A stretch of DNA of 64,000 nt from UMGS1696 sp963643035. GTDB lineage: Bacteria; Bacillota; Clostridia; Oscillospirales; CAG-272. The stretch covers positions 35,364 to 99,363 of the forward strand of contig CAVIKO010000001.1 of NCBI GenBank assembly GCA_963643035.1. Direction: 5' to 3'. The translations under genes and the position numbers were made by a program. This document shows positions 1 through 9,931 of the stretch, in pieces. Each line of letters begins with the position of its first letter. The first letter of the stretch is position 1. The notes below the pieces were generated by a model that worked only from the letters and a program-made list of their open reading frames with translations, had not been told where the DNA came from and ran no database searches.

Positions 1-3000
1 GCGTGCTTTCCTCTCCGTCCGGATCGAATGCCGAGGGTGCCTGAGCGTTGTAAGGATCATCCATGCTGCTCTCTTCTGTACGGACTGCTATGCCGCCCTG
101 CCGCAGCCATTCGTCAACGATACCCGGATGGAGCGCGGATACAGAAACCTTGGTTGGGATCGCGGCGTATTCCGGCGTAGGATAAATTGCCGGAGCGTCC
201 GGCATTTCGATGGGATTTTCCAACGGTTGAAAACTGTCTTCGGGAGTGTCCGGCAGCGCGTTTTCCCACGCGGAGGGATGATCTATACCGGGGGTGATCA
301 GGTGGATTTCACGCAGACGGGAGGGCAGATCGGAGAAGGAGGCGAGCAGAAGCCACTCGATATAGGTGTTTGCAGTGGTGATCCGATACGAGGTCGGATA
401 GTCGGCCTCGGCGCGATATTTTTCAACAAACGCTTCCGGATCCCGCACCTTTGCCGTGCAGATGAGCTTGGTGCGCGCGCGTGTCAGAGCCACATACAGA
501 ATCCGCATTTCCTCTGCGACCGATTCCGTCCGTTTCTTTTCCGCGATTGCCGATCGCAGAATCGTGTCGCATCGTACCAATCCACCATCGTCCGGCAGTC
601 GCAGACCAAAACCGAGCGCACCGTCAAAGAGAATCCCGGCGGATTCGTCTCTTGCGTTCCGTTTTTTTGCGCATTCCGGGACGATGACAATGGGGTATTC
701 CAGCCCTTTGGATTTGTGAATGCTTGTCAGCGTTACACCGGAGATGGATTCGTTCTCCATGCGCGCGTTGTCACGCAGCGTTTCTGTGACTTGCAAAAAC
801 GCACTGATCCCGCCGGAGCCGTGCTTGCGGGACAGATCATAGAGGGATTGCAGGTTCCGCGCCTCCGTAGGATCCTCCGCTACCTCCGGCAGATCGTAAA
901 AGCGATACGCCGCAAAGAGCCGTTCAAAGAATCGATCTGCCGTCAGAGTTCTTGCCCAAGTGCGCATTTCCGGCAGTGCGGCAAGGAATTTCTTCAGTTT
1001 ATCGACCGTCTCTGCAGAAGGAGAGTGTTTTGCAATATCGGATGAAGCAGGAGACACCGGAAAATCCACATCCGCGACAGGTGCGGATTCCGGATGAACC
1101 GCCAATTCCACGGCGATGTACAGCGGGGTCTCCGGTGACTGTCGATGCACCGCGGTCAGCTCCGCGGTTGTCAGACCGAACAGAGGCGAATGGAGCGCGC
1201 CTGCCGTATAGATGTCCCGAAGCGGATTGTCCGCCGTGTACGCCATACACAGCGCGAGCAGCACTGCCGGAGAGACAAAGAGCGGATCGGCGTTGGGGGA
1301 TGTGACCGGGATGTGCCGTTTTGCCAAAGCGGTGCGGTATTTCTCGCCGGACGATTCCGGACTGCGCAGGAGGATCGCGACATCCTCCGGCATGACCGGG
1401 GTGCCGTCCGGCAGTCCGTGCGTGAGATAGTCCCGGATCCGCTCCGCCACATACGCCGCCTCCGGATCCTCTTCTGTATCCTCGGAACGCTCCGTTTCCT
1501 CATCCGAGTCTTCTTCCTCCGCGTCGGCGCGGGACGGCTTTTTGATGAGGCAGATTTCCGCCGCCTCGTCTCCGGATTCACTCTTACCCAGAAGCAGCGC
1601 ATCGGCATCTGAGTACGAGATCGCGCCATACGGAAAGAGGAGCGAGGAGACGAGATTGGTCAGCTCGATCACCGCTCGGTCACAGCGGAAATTTTCGCTC
1701 ATAAAGAGAGAATATCCCTCTTCCGGTGCGAAATTCTCCTCAGTCCGATCTGCCGCTTCCTTCGGGGACAGAACTGTCCAGCAATCCCGGTAGCGCGAAA
1801 ATACGGCAGGCTCCGCACCACGGAATCGATAGATGGACTGTTTTACGTCGCCCACTAGGAATCGGCGCGCGGTCGTGGAAATCGAGCGGAAAATCGCGTC
1901 CTGCACATCGTTTGTGTCCTGATATTCATCGATGAAGATGTACTTATACTTCCGACCAACTTCTACAGCGGTAGGGGTTGGATTGCCGTCTTTATCGAGA
2001 AAGAGCGACAGGGCATACGATTCGAGATCGCCGTAGTCTAGCAATCCCTTTGTGCGCTTCTTCATCCGGTACCGCTCTTCATACGCCGCAAGAACTGCGG
2101 ACAACGCCGTGAGGAGCGCGGCGGTGCGGGAACAGACGGTGGGAATCTGCGCAGGGTCAAAGAAAAAGAGAGATTTGTGCAGCGTTTCGAGAGCCTTTTT
2201 CCCCTCGTCCCGCAGCTCCTTGAACCGGATCGATTCTGCCGTCGCGTTTTTTGCCTGTATTGTGGCAAGGCGTGGCAAACGACTGTCCGAGAGCGCGTTC
2301 CGCACGGCGGCATAGCTGTTCCCGGCAAGCGCATTCTCAATCCGGTGGAGCCAATCGAGAAAGGCATCAGCAGAGGGACCGTACTTTGTTTCCACCTCCG
2401 GGGAAAACGCCATGCGCGTTTCCGTGATCGTTATGCGGAAATGGGACAGCGTAGCTGACAGGCGAAGCTTGAGCGGTTCGCTCTGCGGCAGACGGAAAAA
2501 ATCCATGTCTGTATCGATGTCAGACATTGCGGTGGCGTAGACTTGCAAATCGTTGGGCGTTTTTCCTGCGGAGGACAGAGCACGGTCGATTTCCAGTAAG
2601 GTTTTGTCGAGCGTTTCCGTGTCGCGCGCCGCGGATAAGGTGTCGGCAAGCGTGAGAAAATCCGCCTCTCCGCGATCAAAGCATTCGTCCGTAATTTCCG
2701 CCATCGCCTCCGCACGCAGCTGTGCCATGATCGGCTCATCCCCGATCACGAAATCCGGCGACAGACCGAGCGCGGAAAAGAGCGGCCGCAGATTCCGGTA
2801 GAGGAAGGCGTGGATGGTCGAGATTTCCGCGCCGCTCAACTCCGCCAACTGACCCGCGAGACGGCGGCTTCCCGTTTCCTGTACCTGCTCCCGGAGCCGT
2901 GCCGCGATCCGTTCCCGCAGCTCTGCCGCCGCCGCACGGGTATAGGTGACGATGCACATTTCCCGAATCGACACATCCTCATGCGTAAGCAGCCAGAGAA

Positions 3001-3115
3001 TCCGCCCGGTCAGCGTTGCCGTTTTGCCGGAGCCTGCCGCCGCCGAGAGGAGAAGATTGCCGCCCCTCCAGCAAATTGCTGCATTCTGCGCGGGGGTATA
3101 CTGTATTTTTGCCAT
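1..3115 (-). CDS. addA: AddA, helicase-nuclease subunit A (3' part cut off by window edge)
   Basis: The reading frame starts with ATG at 3115 and stays open to base 2, so at least 1,038 codons are present and the C-terminus lies outside the window. AddA is the UvrD-type helicase and nuclease subunit of AddAB, which processes double-strand ends for RecA recombination in Firmicutes, as RecBCD does in E. coli. The N-terminus carries a Walker A loop (AAAGSGKTATLT) near residue 25. A helicase motif II block (FIDEYQDTND) encoded near 1910-1935 is followed by the conserved VGDVKQSIYRFRGAEP segment. The C-terminal PD-(D/E)XK nuclease domain is not visible here. The gene lies 45 bp downstream of addB, the usual addB-addA order, and both probably share one promoter. 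Confidence 0.93.
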   Translation of the reverse strand, partial: MAKIQYTPAQNAAICWRGGNLLLSAAAGSGKTATLTGRILWLLTHEDVSIREMCIVTYTRAAAAELRERIAARLREQVQETGSRRLAGQLAELSGAEISTIHAFLYRNLRPLFSALGLSPDFVIGDEPIMAQLRAEAMAEITDECFDRGEADFLTLADTLSAARDTETLDKTLLEIDRALSSAGKTPNDLQVYATAMSDIDTDMDFFRLPQSEPLKLRLSATLSHFRITITETRMAFSPEVETKYGPSADAFLDWLHRIENALAGNSYAAVRNALSDSRLPRLATIQAKNATAESIRFKELRDEGKKALETLHKSLFFFDPAQIPTVCSRTAALLTALSAVLAAYEERYRMKKRTKGLLDYGDLESYALSLFLDKDGNPTPTAVEVGRKYKYIFIDEYQDTNDVQDAIFRSISTTARRFLVGDVKQSIYRFRGAEPAVFSRYRDCWTVLSPKEAADRTEENFAPEEGYSLFMSENFRCDRAVIELTNLVSSLLFPYGAISYSDADALLLGKSESGDEAAEICLIKKPSRADAEEEDSDEETERSEDTEEDPEAAYVAERIRDYLTHGLPDGTPVMPEDVAILLRSPESSGEKYRTALAKRHIPVTSPNADPLFVSPAVLLALCMAYTADNPLRDIYTAGALHSPLFGLTTAELTAVHRQSPETPLYIAVELAVHPESAPVADVDFPVSPASSDIAKHSPSAETVDKLKKFLAALPEMRTWARTLTADRFFERLFAAYRFYDLPEVAEDPTEARNLQSLYDLSRKHGSGGISAFLQVTETLRDNARMENESISGVTLTSIHKSKGLEYPIVIVPECAKKRNARDESAGILFDGALGFGLRLPDDGGLVRCDTILRSAIAEKKRTESVAEEMRILYVALTRARTKLICTAKVRDPEAFVEKYRAEADYPTSYRITTANTYIEWLLLASFSDLPSRLREIHLITPGIDHPSAWENALPDTPEDSFQPLENPIEMPDAPAIYPTPEYAAIPTKVSVSALHPGIVDEWLRQGGIAVRTEESSMDDPYNAQAPSAFDPDGEEST

Positions 3116-3160
3116 AATCGCTCTCCCTGTGATATGATGCTATAGGATGGTGGTTCGGGG

Positions 3161-6100
3161 TCAGCCGTCCTTTTTGCGGTATCGGCAGACCGGACGCATG
3201 GCGCAGTAGCCGCATGTTGTCGAGCCGTGTTTGTTGCTGTGCGGCTTGGCGGGGGAGACTTCGTTTGCAATCGCGGTGGCAATTGTGCGGATGGTATCCG
3301 TCAGTTCCGTGTACAATTCCCCGAATTGCGCCATTGACGCGAGAACCGCTTTGCCGGACAGAGTGCCGTCCTTTTTTTCTTTGATCTGCACATATTTCCC
3401 CGATAGACCGCTGTCCATGGCATCGAGGATCTCCCGGTCGTCGAGATAGATCCCGCTGCGGGTCAGACTGGAGAGTGCCAGCTCCCGTGCGTAAGAGGAA
3501 TCCACCATGTCATTTGCGGGCTTTTCCTGCGGCTGCACGGTCAGATAGACGGCTCCCGCCGGTTGAAGTTCTGCCGCACCATTGTTGTCCTGAAACGGCG
3601 TTTTTCCTTTCCAGAGCGTGAAGAGGTAGAGCAGCAGCTGTACATGGAATCCCTCGCGAATATCGGCGAGGGAGAAGGTCACATTACCCGTTTTGTAATC
3701 GACGACGCGCACATACTTTTTTCCGTCCTCTGCTGTGTAGGTATCGATCCGGTCGATGGTCCCGGTGAGCGATACCGTCATTCCGTTGTCAAGCGGCAGG
3801 GAAAGGGAAGCGATTTTTCCTTTTCCCTCGGATGCACCCATAGAAATCTCAAACGCTGTGGGAACAAATCGGCTCTGAGCTAATTCGCGCATGACAGCCT
3901 CAAGGAAGAGAAGCACGTGCCGCCGCAGGCGGGTGAAAAGATACGCGAGTCTGCCGTTTGCGGGATCGATCCCCAGTCCGTGCAGATAGTCCACGATCAG
4001 CTGATCTGCCATCTCCTCTGTTTCCGCCTGCGGAATCGGGTAGGTTCGTCCGGTGCATTCCCGGAAAAACCGTTCGAGGATCGCGTGTACGAACGTTCCA
4101 ATGTCCGGTGCGCTGATTTCGGCGACCTGTTCCTCCCGCAGTACCATGCCGAAGGTGCAGAAATAGCCGAACGGACAGGATGCGTACTGATCAAGCTTGG
4201 ACTGCGACAGGGTGAAAGCACGGCCGAACAGCGCGCCATCCTGCACGGTGCCATGATCGTCGTTTGCCGAGAGGGGATAGTCGTAATGCACCGCTGCATC
4301 GGGAAGGTATTTCTTCCGATACAGAGATGCTGCCTGCCGCTCCTCTGCGCTGGACAACGGCAGTCGGGCGGCAGGATGCCGCATTTTGCGCCGGAGGTTC
4401 CAGTCGGCAAAGACGGTCGGTGTGATGCCCAGTCCGTCTGTGATCCGTTTGACCGCCTCTGCCATTACGCACGCTTCCCCATCTGTTTTGCGCGGCAGAA
4501 ACAGGTGGAGCGAATCCGAAGGTGCACACGCCAGCCGATAGAACATGAACGCTTCCTCTGAGGCAAAATCCGCTCCCGTCTTACCGGGCATGGAGACACC
4601 GGCGCCCTCCAGCAGAATCCGGTCAAGCTCTCGAAAGAATCCGTTGTCTTCCGCGCTGCCTGGAAAGATTCCCTCCACGCAGTCGAGAAGAAGTACGTGG
4701 CGCACCGCGCCGAACCGCACGCCGTCCGCGCTGCCGAGGGACAGCACATCCTGTCCGGTGGGGATCGCGCCAATTTCCATTGTACCGATCACACGGGTGA
4801 ACAGTCCGGCGAAGCGGCCGCAGTCGAGCAAGGTGCCGCCGAGAGAAGCGACCATTTTGTCGAGTGCGTCACAGATGTGCGTCCAGAGTGCTGCCGTTTT
4901 CGCGCTGTCCTCCGCACGTCCCTCCCGTTTTGCCTCCTCCGCGAGACGGTCCAGTCGGGCAGGCACATCCATTTCGAGACAGAACGTCACCACGGCGCGG
5001 CAGATCACCTCCACGGCAGCTTCCCGATCGAGAAATACATCCGAGAAACGTCCGACCGCCGGAAGCAGCTTTTCCCGCGCCGTATTGGCGTGCGCCAACA
5101 GCTCCCGTCCCCAGTCGGTGAAGGCGATCCGATAGCCGTCCGGGTTGAAATTCCACACGAAATCCGCATCCCCGTTTCCGAGATACGCCCGTCTGCCGTG
5201 GAGATTCCATGTCTGGGTATACGCCGCGAAGCAGTCCGCCTCTCTGTCGGTAAGCGGGGTCAGCCCCGTGTCGATCATGCGGCAGAGATCCCGGCGGTTG
5301 TATCCCCCGACCTCCACGGCGCAGAGAGAGAGAATCAGCCGCACCGGAGCGGATTTCGACAGGGTGTCTGTGTCAGCAACGAAAATGGGGATCCCATGGC
5401 GGCGCAGCGTTTCGTCGAGGATTCCGTTCCAGAGCGTGATGTCCCGTGCGGCGACAGCGATGTCCCGGTATCGTGCGCCGTGTGCCGTCAGTTCCTCCAC
5501 GACCGCCGCAATCGCTTCAGCCTCCTCGTACCGATCTGCGCACCATGTCACCGCGATTTCCCCGTCCGCGGTGCTGCCGGACAGCGGCTTGTGCGCGTAT
5601 AAGCTCTTGGTGATGGCGGACAGCCCCGGTGTGTGGTGCCGGTGATCCGTTTCGCAATCCAGCCATGTGACCTCCTGTCCGCTTTCCGCCACGAGCCGTT
5701 CCATCTGTGAAAGATACTTGCGAATGTGGACAAACGGCACCTCTCCGGTATCTGTGCGCGGGCAGGCGAAGGTCAGAGTGACCTCGGAAGCGGTGGAGAA
5801 TATGGTGCGCAGGATCCGTTTTTCGGGAATGGTGACGGAATAGAAAGAATCTACAAAGACCGCTTTCCCGGCGAAATACGGTTTTTCGGCGATCGTGCGG
5901 CAGAGAATCTCCATCACATCCTCCCGGTCGCTGTATTCCGTGTGCAGAATCTCCTCGTATGCCGCGTAGACGAGGGAAATGTCTGCGAATCTTGCGGCGA
6001 ATTGAGCGCATTCCGGATCCGCGGACAAAATCTCTGCCGCGTGGCTTGCTGTGGAAGGGGATACACCGTTCTGCTTGAGTTCCGCAATTGCTGTACCAAG

Positions 6101-6460
6101 GACGGACAGATTTTTATCTTCTCTGCCGCCGGTCACGTTTCCATACACTGTGAGCGAATCGTATACGGACAAAAGCGCGCGCCACAGCACGAGAATCTGC
6201 CCGCCATCGTCGATTTTCGGCTGTGTCAGTCCGCCGTAGAGCCGGAAAACAGTGTTTGCCAGCCGTGTGAAGTTGGTCAGCTCCAAATGAAGCCAGGCGG
6301 AAGGTGGCAGATAGGCGGCGAGTTCACGCTCCCACAGCACCGCCTGCTGTTCCGGCACAAGAAGTACGCAGTCCATGCTGCGCGATAGTGCGTCTGTGAG
6401 CAGTGTACGGATGGTATGGCTCTTTCCGGATCCCGGCAACCCGGTGACAAATCGGATCAT
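3161..6460 (-). CDS. addB: AddB, helicase-nuclease subunit B
   Basis: This 1,099-residue protein has the length and layout of AddB, the partner of AddA in end resection and Chi recognition. The N-terminus has a nucleotide-binding loop (GLPGSGKS) at residues 8-15. A PD-(D/E)XK nuclease core follows near the C-terminus (segment RVVDYKTGN). Four cysteines typical of the AddB iron-sulfur staple can be seen: one in CPFGYFC before the nuclease core and three at the end in CGYCAMRPVC. The middle part is an inactivated helicase fold, as in known AddB. The gene is first in the addBA operon, behind a sigma-A type promoter at 6498-6526. Confidence 0.95.
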   Translation of the reverse strand: MIRFVTGLPGSGKSHTIRTLLTDALSRSMDCVLLVPEQQAVLWERELAAYLPPSAWLHLELTNFTRLANTVFRLYGGLTQPKIDDGGQILVLWRALLSVYDSLTVYGNVTGGREDKNLSVLGTAIAELKQNGVSPSTASHAAEILSADPECAQFAARFADISLVYAAYEEILHTEYSDREDVMEILCRTIAEKPYFAGKAVFVDSFYSVTIPEKRILRTIFSTASEVTLTFACPRTDTGEVPFVHIRKYLSQMERLVAESGQEVTWLDCETDHRHHTPGLSAITKSLYAHKPLSGSTADGEIAVTWCADRYEEAEAIAAVVEELTAHGARYRDIAVAARDITLWNGILDETLRRHGIPIFVADTDTLSKSAPVRLILSLCAVEVGGYNRRDLCRMIDTGLTPLTDREADCFAAYTQTWNLHGRRAYLGNGDADFVWNFNPDGYRIAFTDWGRELLAHANTAREKLLPAVGRFSDVFLDREAAVEVICRAVVTFCLEMDVPARLDRLAEEAKREGRAEDSAKTAALWTHICDALDKMVASLGGTLLDCGRFAGLFTRVIGTMEIGAIPTGQDVLSLGSADGVRFGAVRHVLLLDCVEGIFPGSAEDNGFFRELDRILLEGAGVSMPGKTGADFASEEAFMFYRLACAPSDSLHLFLPRKTDGEACVMAEAVKRITDGLGITPTVFADWNLRRKMRHPAARLPLSSAEERQAASLYRKKYLPDAAVHYDYPLSANDDHGTVQDGALFGRAFTLSQSKLDQYASCPFGYFCTFGMVLREEQVAEISAPDIGTFVHAILERFFRECTGRTYPIPQAETEEMADQLIVDYLHGLGIDPANGRLAYLFTRLRRHVLLFLEAVMRELAQSRFVPTAFEISMGASEGKGKIASLSLPLDNGMTVSLTGTIDRIDTYTAEDGKKYVRVVDYKTGNVTFSLADIREGFHVQLLLYLFTLWKGKTPFQDNNGAAELQPAGAVYLTVQPQEKPANDMVDSSYARELALSSLTRSGIYLDDREILDAMDSGLSGKYVQIKEKKDGTLSGKAVLASMAQFGELYTELTDTIRTIATAIANEVSPAKPHSNKHGSTTCGYCAMRPVCRYRKKDG

Positions 6461-6497
6461 AGGTGGTCCACCTCATTCTGGTATCGTTCTTTTCTTC

Positions 6498-6526
6498 ATT
6501 ATAGCACATCTGTTCCGGATTCGCAA
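6498..6526 (-). promoter_or_regulatory. sigma-A promoter for addBA
   Basis: Read on the minus strand, TTGCGA (6526-6521) and TATAAT (6503-6498) are separated by exactly 17 bp. The start of addB lies about 38 bp downstream of the -10 box. Confidence 0.7.
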
Positions 6527-6578
6527 TGGGAAAGTGCTGTGGTTTTCCGCATAACGGCGATATTTTTCGCTGGGAGAC

Positions 6579-6607
6579 TTGATTTTTTGCCCATGTATGT
6601 GTATAAT
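6579..6607 (+). promoter_or_regulatory. sigma-A promoter for the LytM-domain gene
   Basis: TTGATT (6579-6584) and TATAAT (6602-6607) are separated by 17 bp and sit in the 324-bp divergent gap between addB and the gene at 6785. The remaining roughly 170 bp of leader before that gene shows no recognised riboswitch or terminator. Confidence 0.65.
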
Positions 6608-6784
6608 AATACTGAACCCGTGTATTGTGACTGCTATGGAAATGCTGATTTCAGGTTGTTTTGCATCAAAAGCCTATAAATCCAAGATTTTTGATACAAA
6701 CTCGATCGATTCGACACATCCCTATCTTAATTGTGTGAAAGGAAGATTCCGTCGGAGCTCTCTCCCGCGGATACAGGTTCGAGC

Positions 6785-8437
6785 GTGAAAAAGAAAATTA
6801 TATTTGTCGTACTGCTCCTGCTGTGTTTTATTCCCACGGCGGTCGCGGTGTCCAGCTATTATACGACCCAGAACGCGCCAGTGGACGAGAAAACTGCGGT
6901 GCGCCTGTCCATTACGGATCTAAATGAAAAGGAATATACATTCTCAAGGGACGATGGGGAAAGCGCACAGGACATGATCCGCTTCTTCCTTGCTATGCAG
7001 CAGAACGCCACCTCTATCGTAGGACTGCCGGATTCGCTGACCGGAGAGCTGTTCTTTAAGGTGACGCTTTCCACAAATGTCAAGGACGCGACCTATCGAT
7101 ATTACTTCAATCCGGATCCGACGATGAACTATTTCCTCGATCCGTCCGGCGCGGCCTTCAAGATCAGCGAAGCAGATGCAGCATCGTTTATCACCACGGA
7201 ATACGCGGAGAGCATCTACTCCTCCTCCGCGATGCCGGTGCTCACCCTTTCCAATATGTACACCGTCCTGCCGGACAGCGCGGTCTGGCAGTATAAGAAT
7301 TACACGGGTGCATATGTGGATTCCGATGTGACTGAGGCTACCTCGGCAGATGTCGAAAGCTATTCTCTGGAAGGCGGGTTTGATCTCTCCTTTGACGTAC
7401 AGCCGGACTATTTCGCCATAAAGATCACGGATGGCAGCGGCGGCACGCTCTTTGACGATATGTATGACCGCCTGAGCAGCGATTTTACATTTGAGTCGAA
7501 CACCACATTAAACGTTTCCGTGATTGCAAAATGGTACGAGGATCCCGCGCGCAGCTTCTGTGGAGAACTGGATTACAATTTCACGAGTCTGGTGACGGCT
7601 CCGGCGGAATTTTACCTCGGCGTGAAGTCCGTGAAGCTCGGCAGCTTTACGTCTATCACCGGTCTGAACGTCTTAAATCCCGATAGGATTCAGTTTACCT
7701 GCGAGCCGAGTCTTGATTTTACGCCGACCTTCTATAAGGAAGGCGATTACGTCGTGGCGATCCTGCCCGTGGACGCAACACTCACTGCCGGAACGTACAA
7801 TATAACTCTCGTCTACGGCGGCTCAACGCAGACATTGTCTCTGAACGTGGAGGCTAAGGATTTCCAGTCGTCCAACATCAATGTGTCGAGTACAATGCTC
7901 AATATGTACCGCACAAGCGAGACGATCTCCGCGTTTGAAAAAGTGCGTGCGGAGCTGACCGCGACTTCCTCTGACGTGCGGTATTTCAGCGGCTCCTTCC
8001 TCAGCTCTCCGGCGACCGGAGCGACCCTGCTGCGCGGATTCGGACGGGAGATTGTATTAAATGGCGATACTAACAACAAATACCGAAACAACGGCGTGGA
8101 TTTTGCGCTGCCGTCTGGTACGAATATACTCGCGGCAAATGACGGCGTAGTGGTCTACAGCGGTATCTTAGATTACACAGGATGCATGGTCGTCATCGAT
8201 CATGGCTTCGGCGTGAAAACGTGGTACTACAATATGGCGAAAACGAGCGTCTCCGTAGGCGATACGGTGAAAAAGGGAGACGCGGTCGGTACGGCAGGCA
8301 ACACAGGTTTCGTGGCATTCGATTCCACCGGCGTCCATATCGCAATGTCTGTCGGCGACAAATTCGTCTGCCCGTATGATGCGTGGGACGACAGCAAGGA
8401 TTACGGCAAGATCACCATCTGGGGCATCGACGACTGA
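6785..8437 (+). CDS. membrane-anchored protein with degenerate LytM (M23-like) domain
   Basis: The protein begins with a lysine cluster and a hydrophobic stretch (IIFVVLLLLCFIPTAVAV), a signal peptide or membrane anchor, so the rest should lie outside the membrane. I chose GTG at 6785 because it places the charged residues directly at the N-terminus; an in-frame TTG at 6731 would add 18 residues. Neither start has a strong ribosome binding site. Residues about 30-400 have no domain I recognise. The last 130 residues follow the M23/LytM pattern (GVDFALPSGT, VVIDHGFGVKTWYYN, VKKGDAVGTAGNTG). The zinc and catalytic positions are altered: the first His is Asn (NNGVD), the tyrosine-side His is Asn (YYN), and the HxH motif reads HIA. 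It is therefore probably not a peptidase; such domains in EnvC, NlpD and SpoIIQ act as binders or activators. Confidence 0.75.
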   Translation: MKKKIIFVVLLLLCFIPTAVAVSSYYTTQNAPVDEKTAVRLSITDLNEKEYTFSRDDGESAQDMIRFFLAMQQNATSIVGLPDSLTGELFFKVTLSTNVKDATYRYYFNPDPTMNYFLDPSGAAFKISEADAASFITTEYAESIYSSSAMPVLTLSNMYTVLPDSAVWQYKNYTGAYVDSDVTEATSADVESYSLEGGFDLSFDVQPDYFAIKITDGSGGTLFDDMYDRLSSDFTFESNTTLNVSVIAKWYEDPARSFCGELDYNFTSLVTAPAEFYLGVKSVKLGSFTSITGLNVLNPDRIQFTCEPSLDFTPTFYKEGDYVVAILPVDATLTAGTYNITLVYGGSTQTLSLNVEAKDFQSSNINVSSTMLNMYRTSETISAFEKVRAELTATSSDVRYFSGSFLSSPATGATLLRGFGREIVLNGDTNNKYRNNGVDFALPSGTNILAANDGVVVYSGILDYTGCMVVIDHGFGVKTWYYNMAKTSVSVGDTVKKGDAVGTAGNTGFVAFDSTGVHIAMSVGDKFVCPYDAWDDSKDYGKITIWGIDD

Positions 8438-8522
8438 CGGCAGACAACAAACGGCAGACGGCGGATCGATGGCTGCGGGCCGGAACCCCTCTGTCTGCAT
8501 ACTGCAGTATTCTATAACTGAT

Positions 8523-8567
8523 AAGGAGTCGTGCATATCCGAAAATTATCTAGTATGCACGGCTCCT
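8523..8567 (+). terminator. 15-bp stem hairpin, terminator or leader attenuator
   Basis: Positions 8523-8537 and 8553-8567 form a 15-bp stem with a single G-U pair and a 16-base loop, followed by TTTTCTCTT. It can end transcription of the LytM-domain gene, or act as an attenuator if the GH29 operon promoter lies upstream of it. Confidence 0.6.
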
Positions 8568-8621
8568 TTTCTCTTACGAGAAACCTTTTCTCTTACGAGA
8601 AACCTTTTCTCTTACGAGAAA
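8565..8621 (+). repeat. three perfect 19-bp tandem repeats upstream of GH29
   Basis: The unit CCTTTTCTCTTACGAGAAA occurs three times without mismatch (8565-8583, 8584-8602, 8603-8621). Each unit contains an inverted repeat, TTTCTC-TTAC-GAGAAA. The third copy ends only 3 bases before the AGGAGG ribosome binding site of the fucosidase gene. It may be an operator array or a series of RNA hairpins affecting translation. Confidence 0.85.
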
Positions 8622-8635
8622 ATAGGAGGACGACT

Positions 8636-9931
8636 ATGTATTACGAAAACAATTGGCAGTCTCTGAACAGCCGCCCGGTTCCCGCGTGGTTCGGCAAGGC
8701 GAAATTCGGTATTTTTATCCACTGGGGACTCTATTCCGTGCCGGCATATACGGCGCGCGGACAGTATGCGGAGTGGTATATGCAGCAGATCCGGGACGAA
8801 AATCATCCGGCGCGTGCGTTCCACGACAGGGTATACGGCAGAGGCTTCCACTATGAGGATTTTGTATCCCAATTTACCGCAGAACTTTTTGACGCGGCGC
8901 AGTGGGCGGAGCTGTTCCGGAAAAGCGGTGCGAAATACATCAATTTTGTCTCCAAGCACCACGACGGTTTTTGTCTCTACAAATCGAAATACGCCTACAA
9001 CTGGAACTCCGTCGATGTCGGCCCGCACCGGGATTTTTTGGCGGAGTTGAAGACGGCGATGGAAGGAACGGGCGTGCGGTTTGGCGTGTACCATTCCGTA
9101 TATGAGTGGTTCCATCCGTTATATCTCGAAAATCCGGAAACCTATGCGACGGAGCACCTCATCCCGATGCTCAAGGAACTGATGGAAAAATACCAGCCGT
9201 ACACACTCTTTACCGATGGTGAGTGGGAACAGCCGTCCTCGACCTGGCATTCCACGGATTTTTTGCAGTGGCTCTTCAACGAGTCGTCCATCCGCGACAC
9301 CATTGTGGTTAACGATCGGTGGGGCAGCGAGACGCGCGGCAGATTGGGAGGCAATTACACCACAGAATACGGCGAGGTCGGCGGCGGTGTGCAGATCGAG
9401 GATCATACGCGTCCGTTTGAGGAGTGCAGGGGAATCGGTAAATCATTTGGATTCAACCGTATCGAGGGTGTGGATGATTATATGACGGCAAAGGAACTGC
9501 TTATTACCCTCTGTGATCTCGTCTCCAAGGGCGGCAATTTTCTGCTCAATATCGGACCCGCAGCGGACGGTACGATTCCGGTAATCATGGAGGAACGGCT
9601 GCGGCAGATGGGGGATTGGCTCGCGACAAACGGCGAAGCGATCTACGACAGTGAGGTATATGACCGCGAGGGAGAGCCGGGTGTATGGTACACAAAGCGG
9701 GACGGACATCTCTACGCCATCCTCGAAAGATTCCCATTTGGCAGACGTGTACTCGATAAGGTTCCATTCAGCGAAGGTCTGACCGCGAAGCTGCTCGGCA
9801 ATGAGGAGATTCCGATCCCTGTGCAGGAGGAGAACGGCAGAACAGCGCTGTGTTTCCCGCCAATCGATCCGTCCGCGGTACAGACGAAGCATCTCTATGT
9901 GATCCGTCTGGACAAGGAGACAAACGTATGA
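8636..9931 (+). CDS. alpha-L-fucosidase, GH29
   Basis: This 431-residue enzyme should remove alpha-L-fucose from glycans such as mucin O-glycans, milk oligosaccharides or N-glycans. GH29 signatures are clear: KFGIFIHWGLYSVPA near residue 24, NFVSKHHDGFCLY near residue 105, and LFTDGEW near residue 193, whose Asp aligns with the family nucleophile. No signal peptide is visible, so it is probably cytoplasmic and acts on imported oligosaccharides. The ATG at 8636 has AGGAGG seven bases upstream; longer in-frame starts would read through the 19-bp repeats. It is first in a three-gene operon and its stop codon overlaps the next start as ATGA. It lacks the C-terminal carbohydrate-binding domains of larger GH29 enzymes. 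Confidence 0.93.
   Translation: MYYENNWQSLNSRPVPAWFGKAKFGIFIHWGLYSVPAYTARGQYAEWYMQQIRDENHPARAFHDRVYGRGFHYEDFVSQFTAELFDAAQWAELFRKSGAKYINFVSKHHDGFCLYKSKYAYNWNSVDVGPHRDFLAELKTAMEGTGVRFGVYHSVYEWFHPLYLENPETYATEHLIPMLKELMEKYQPYTLFTDGEWEQPSSTWHSTDFLQWLFNESSIRDTIVVNDRWGSETRGRLGGNYTTEYGEVGGGVQIEDHTRPFEECRGIGKSFGFNRIEGVDDYMTAKELLITLCDLVSKGGNFLLNIGPAADGTIPVIMEERLRQMGDWLATNGEAIYDSEVYDREGEPGVWYTKRDGHLYAILERFPFGRRVLDKVPFSEGLTAKLLGNEEIPIPVQEENGRTALCFPPIDPSAVQTKHLYVIRLDKETNV

Noticed and set aside
128..1045. Plus-strand open frames across the addA region
   Set aside because: They lie opposite the addA coding frame, which has clear helicase motifs. Their predicted proteins are arginine-rich and low in normal motifs, as expected for antisense frames in G+C-rich DNA.
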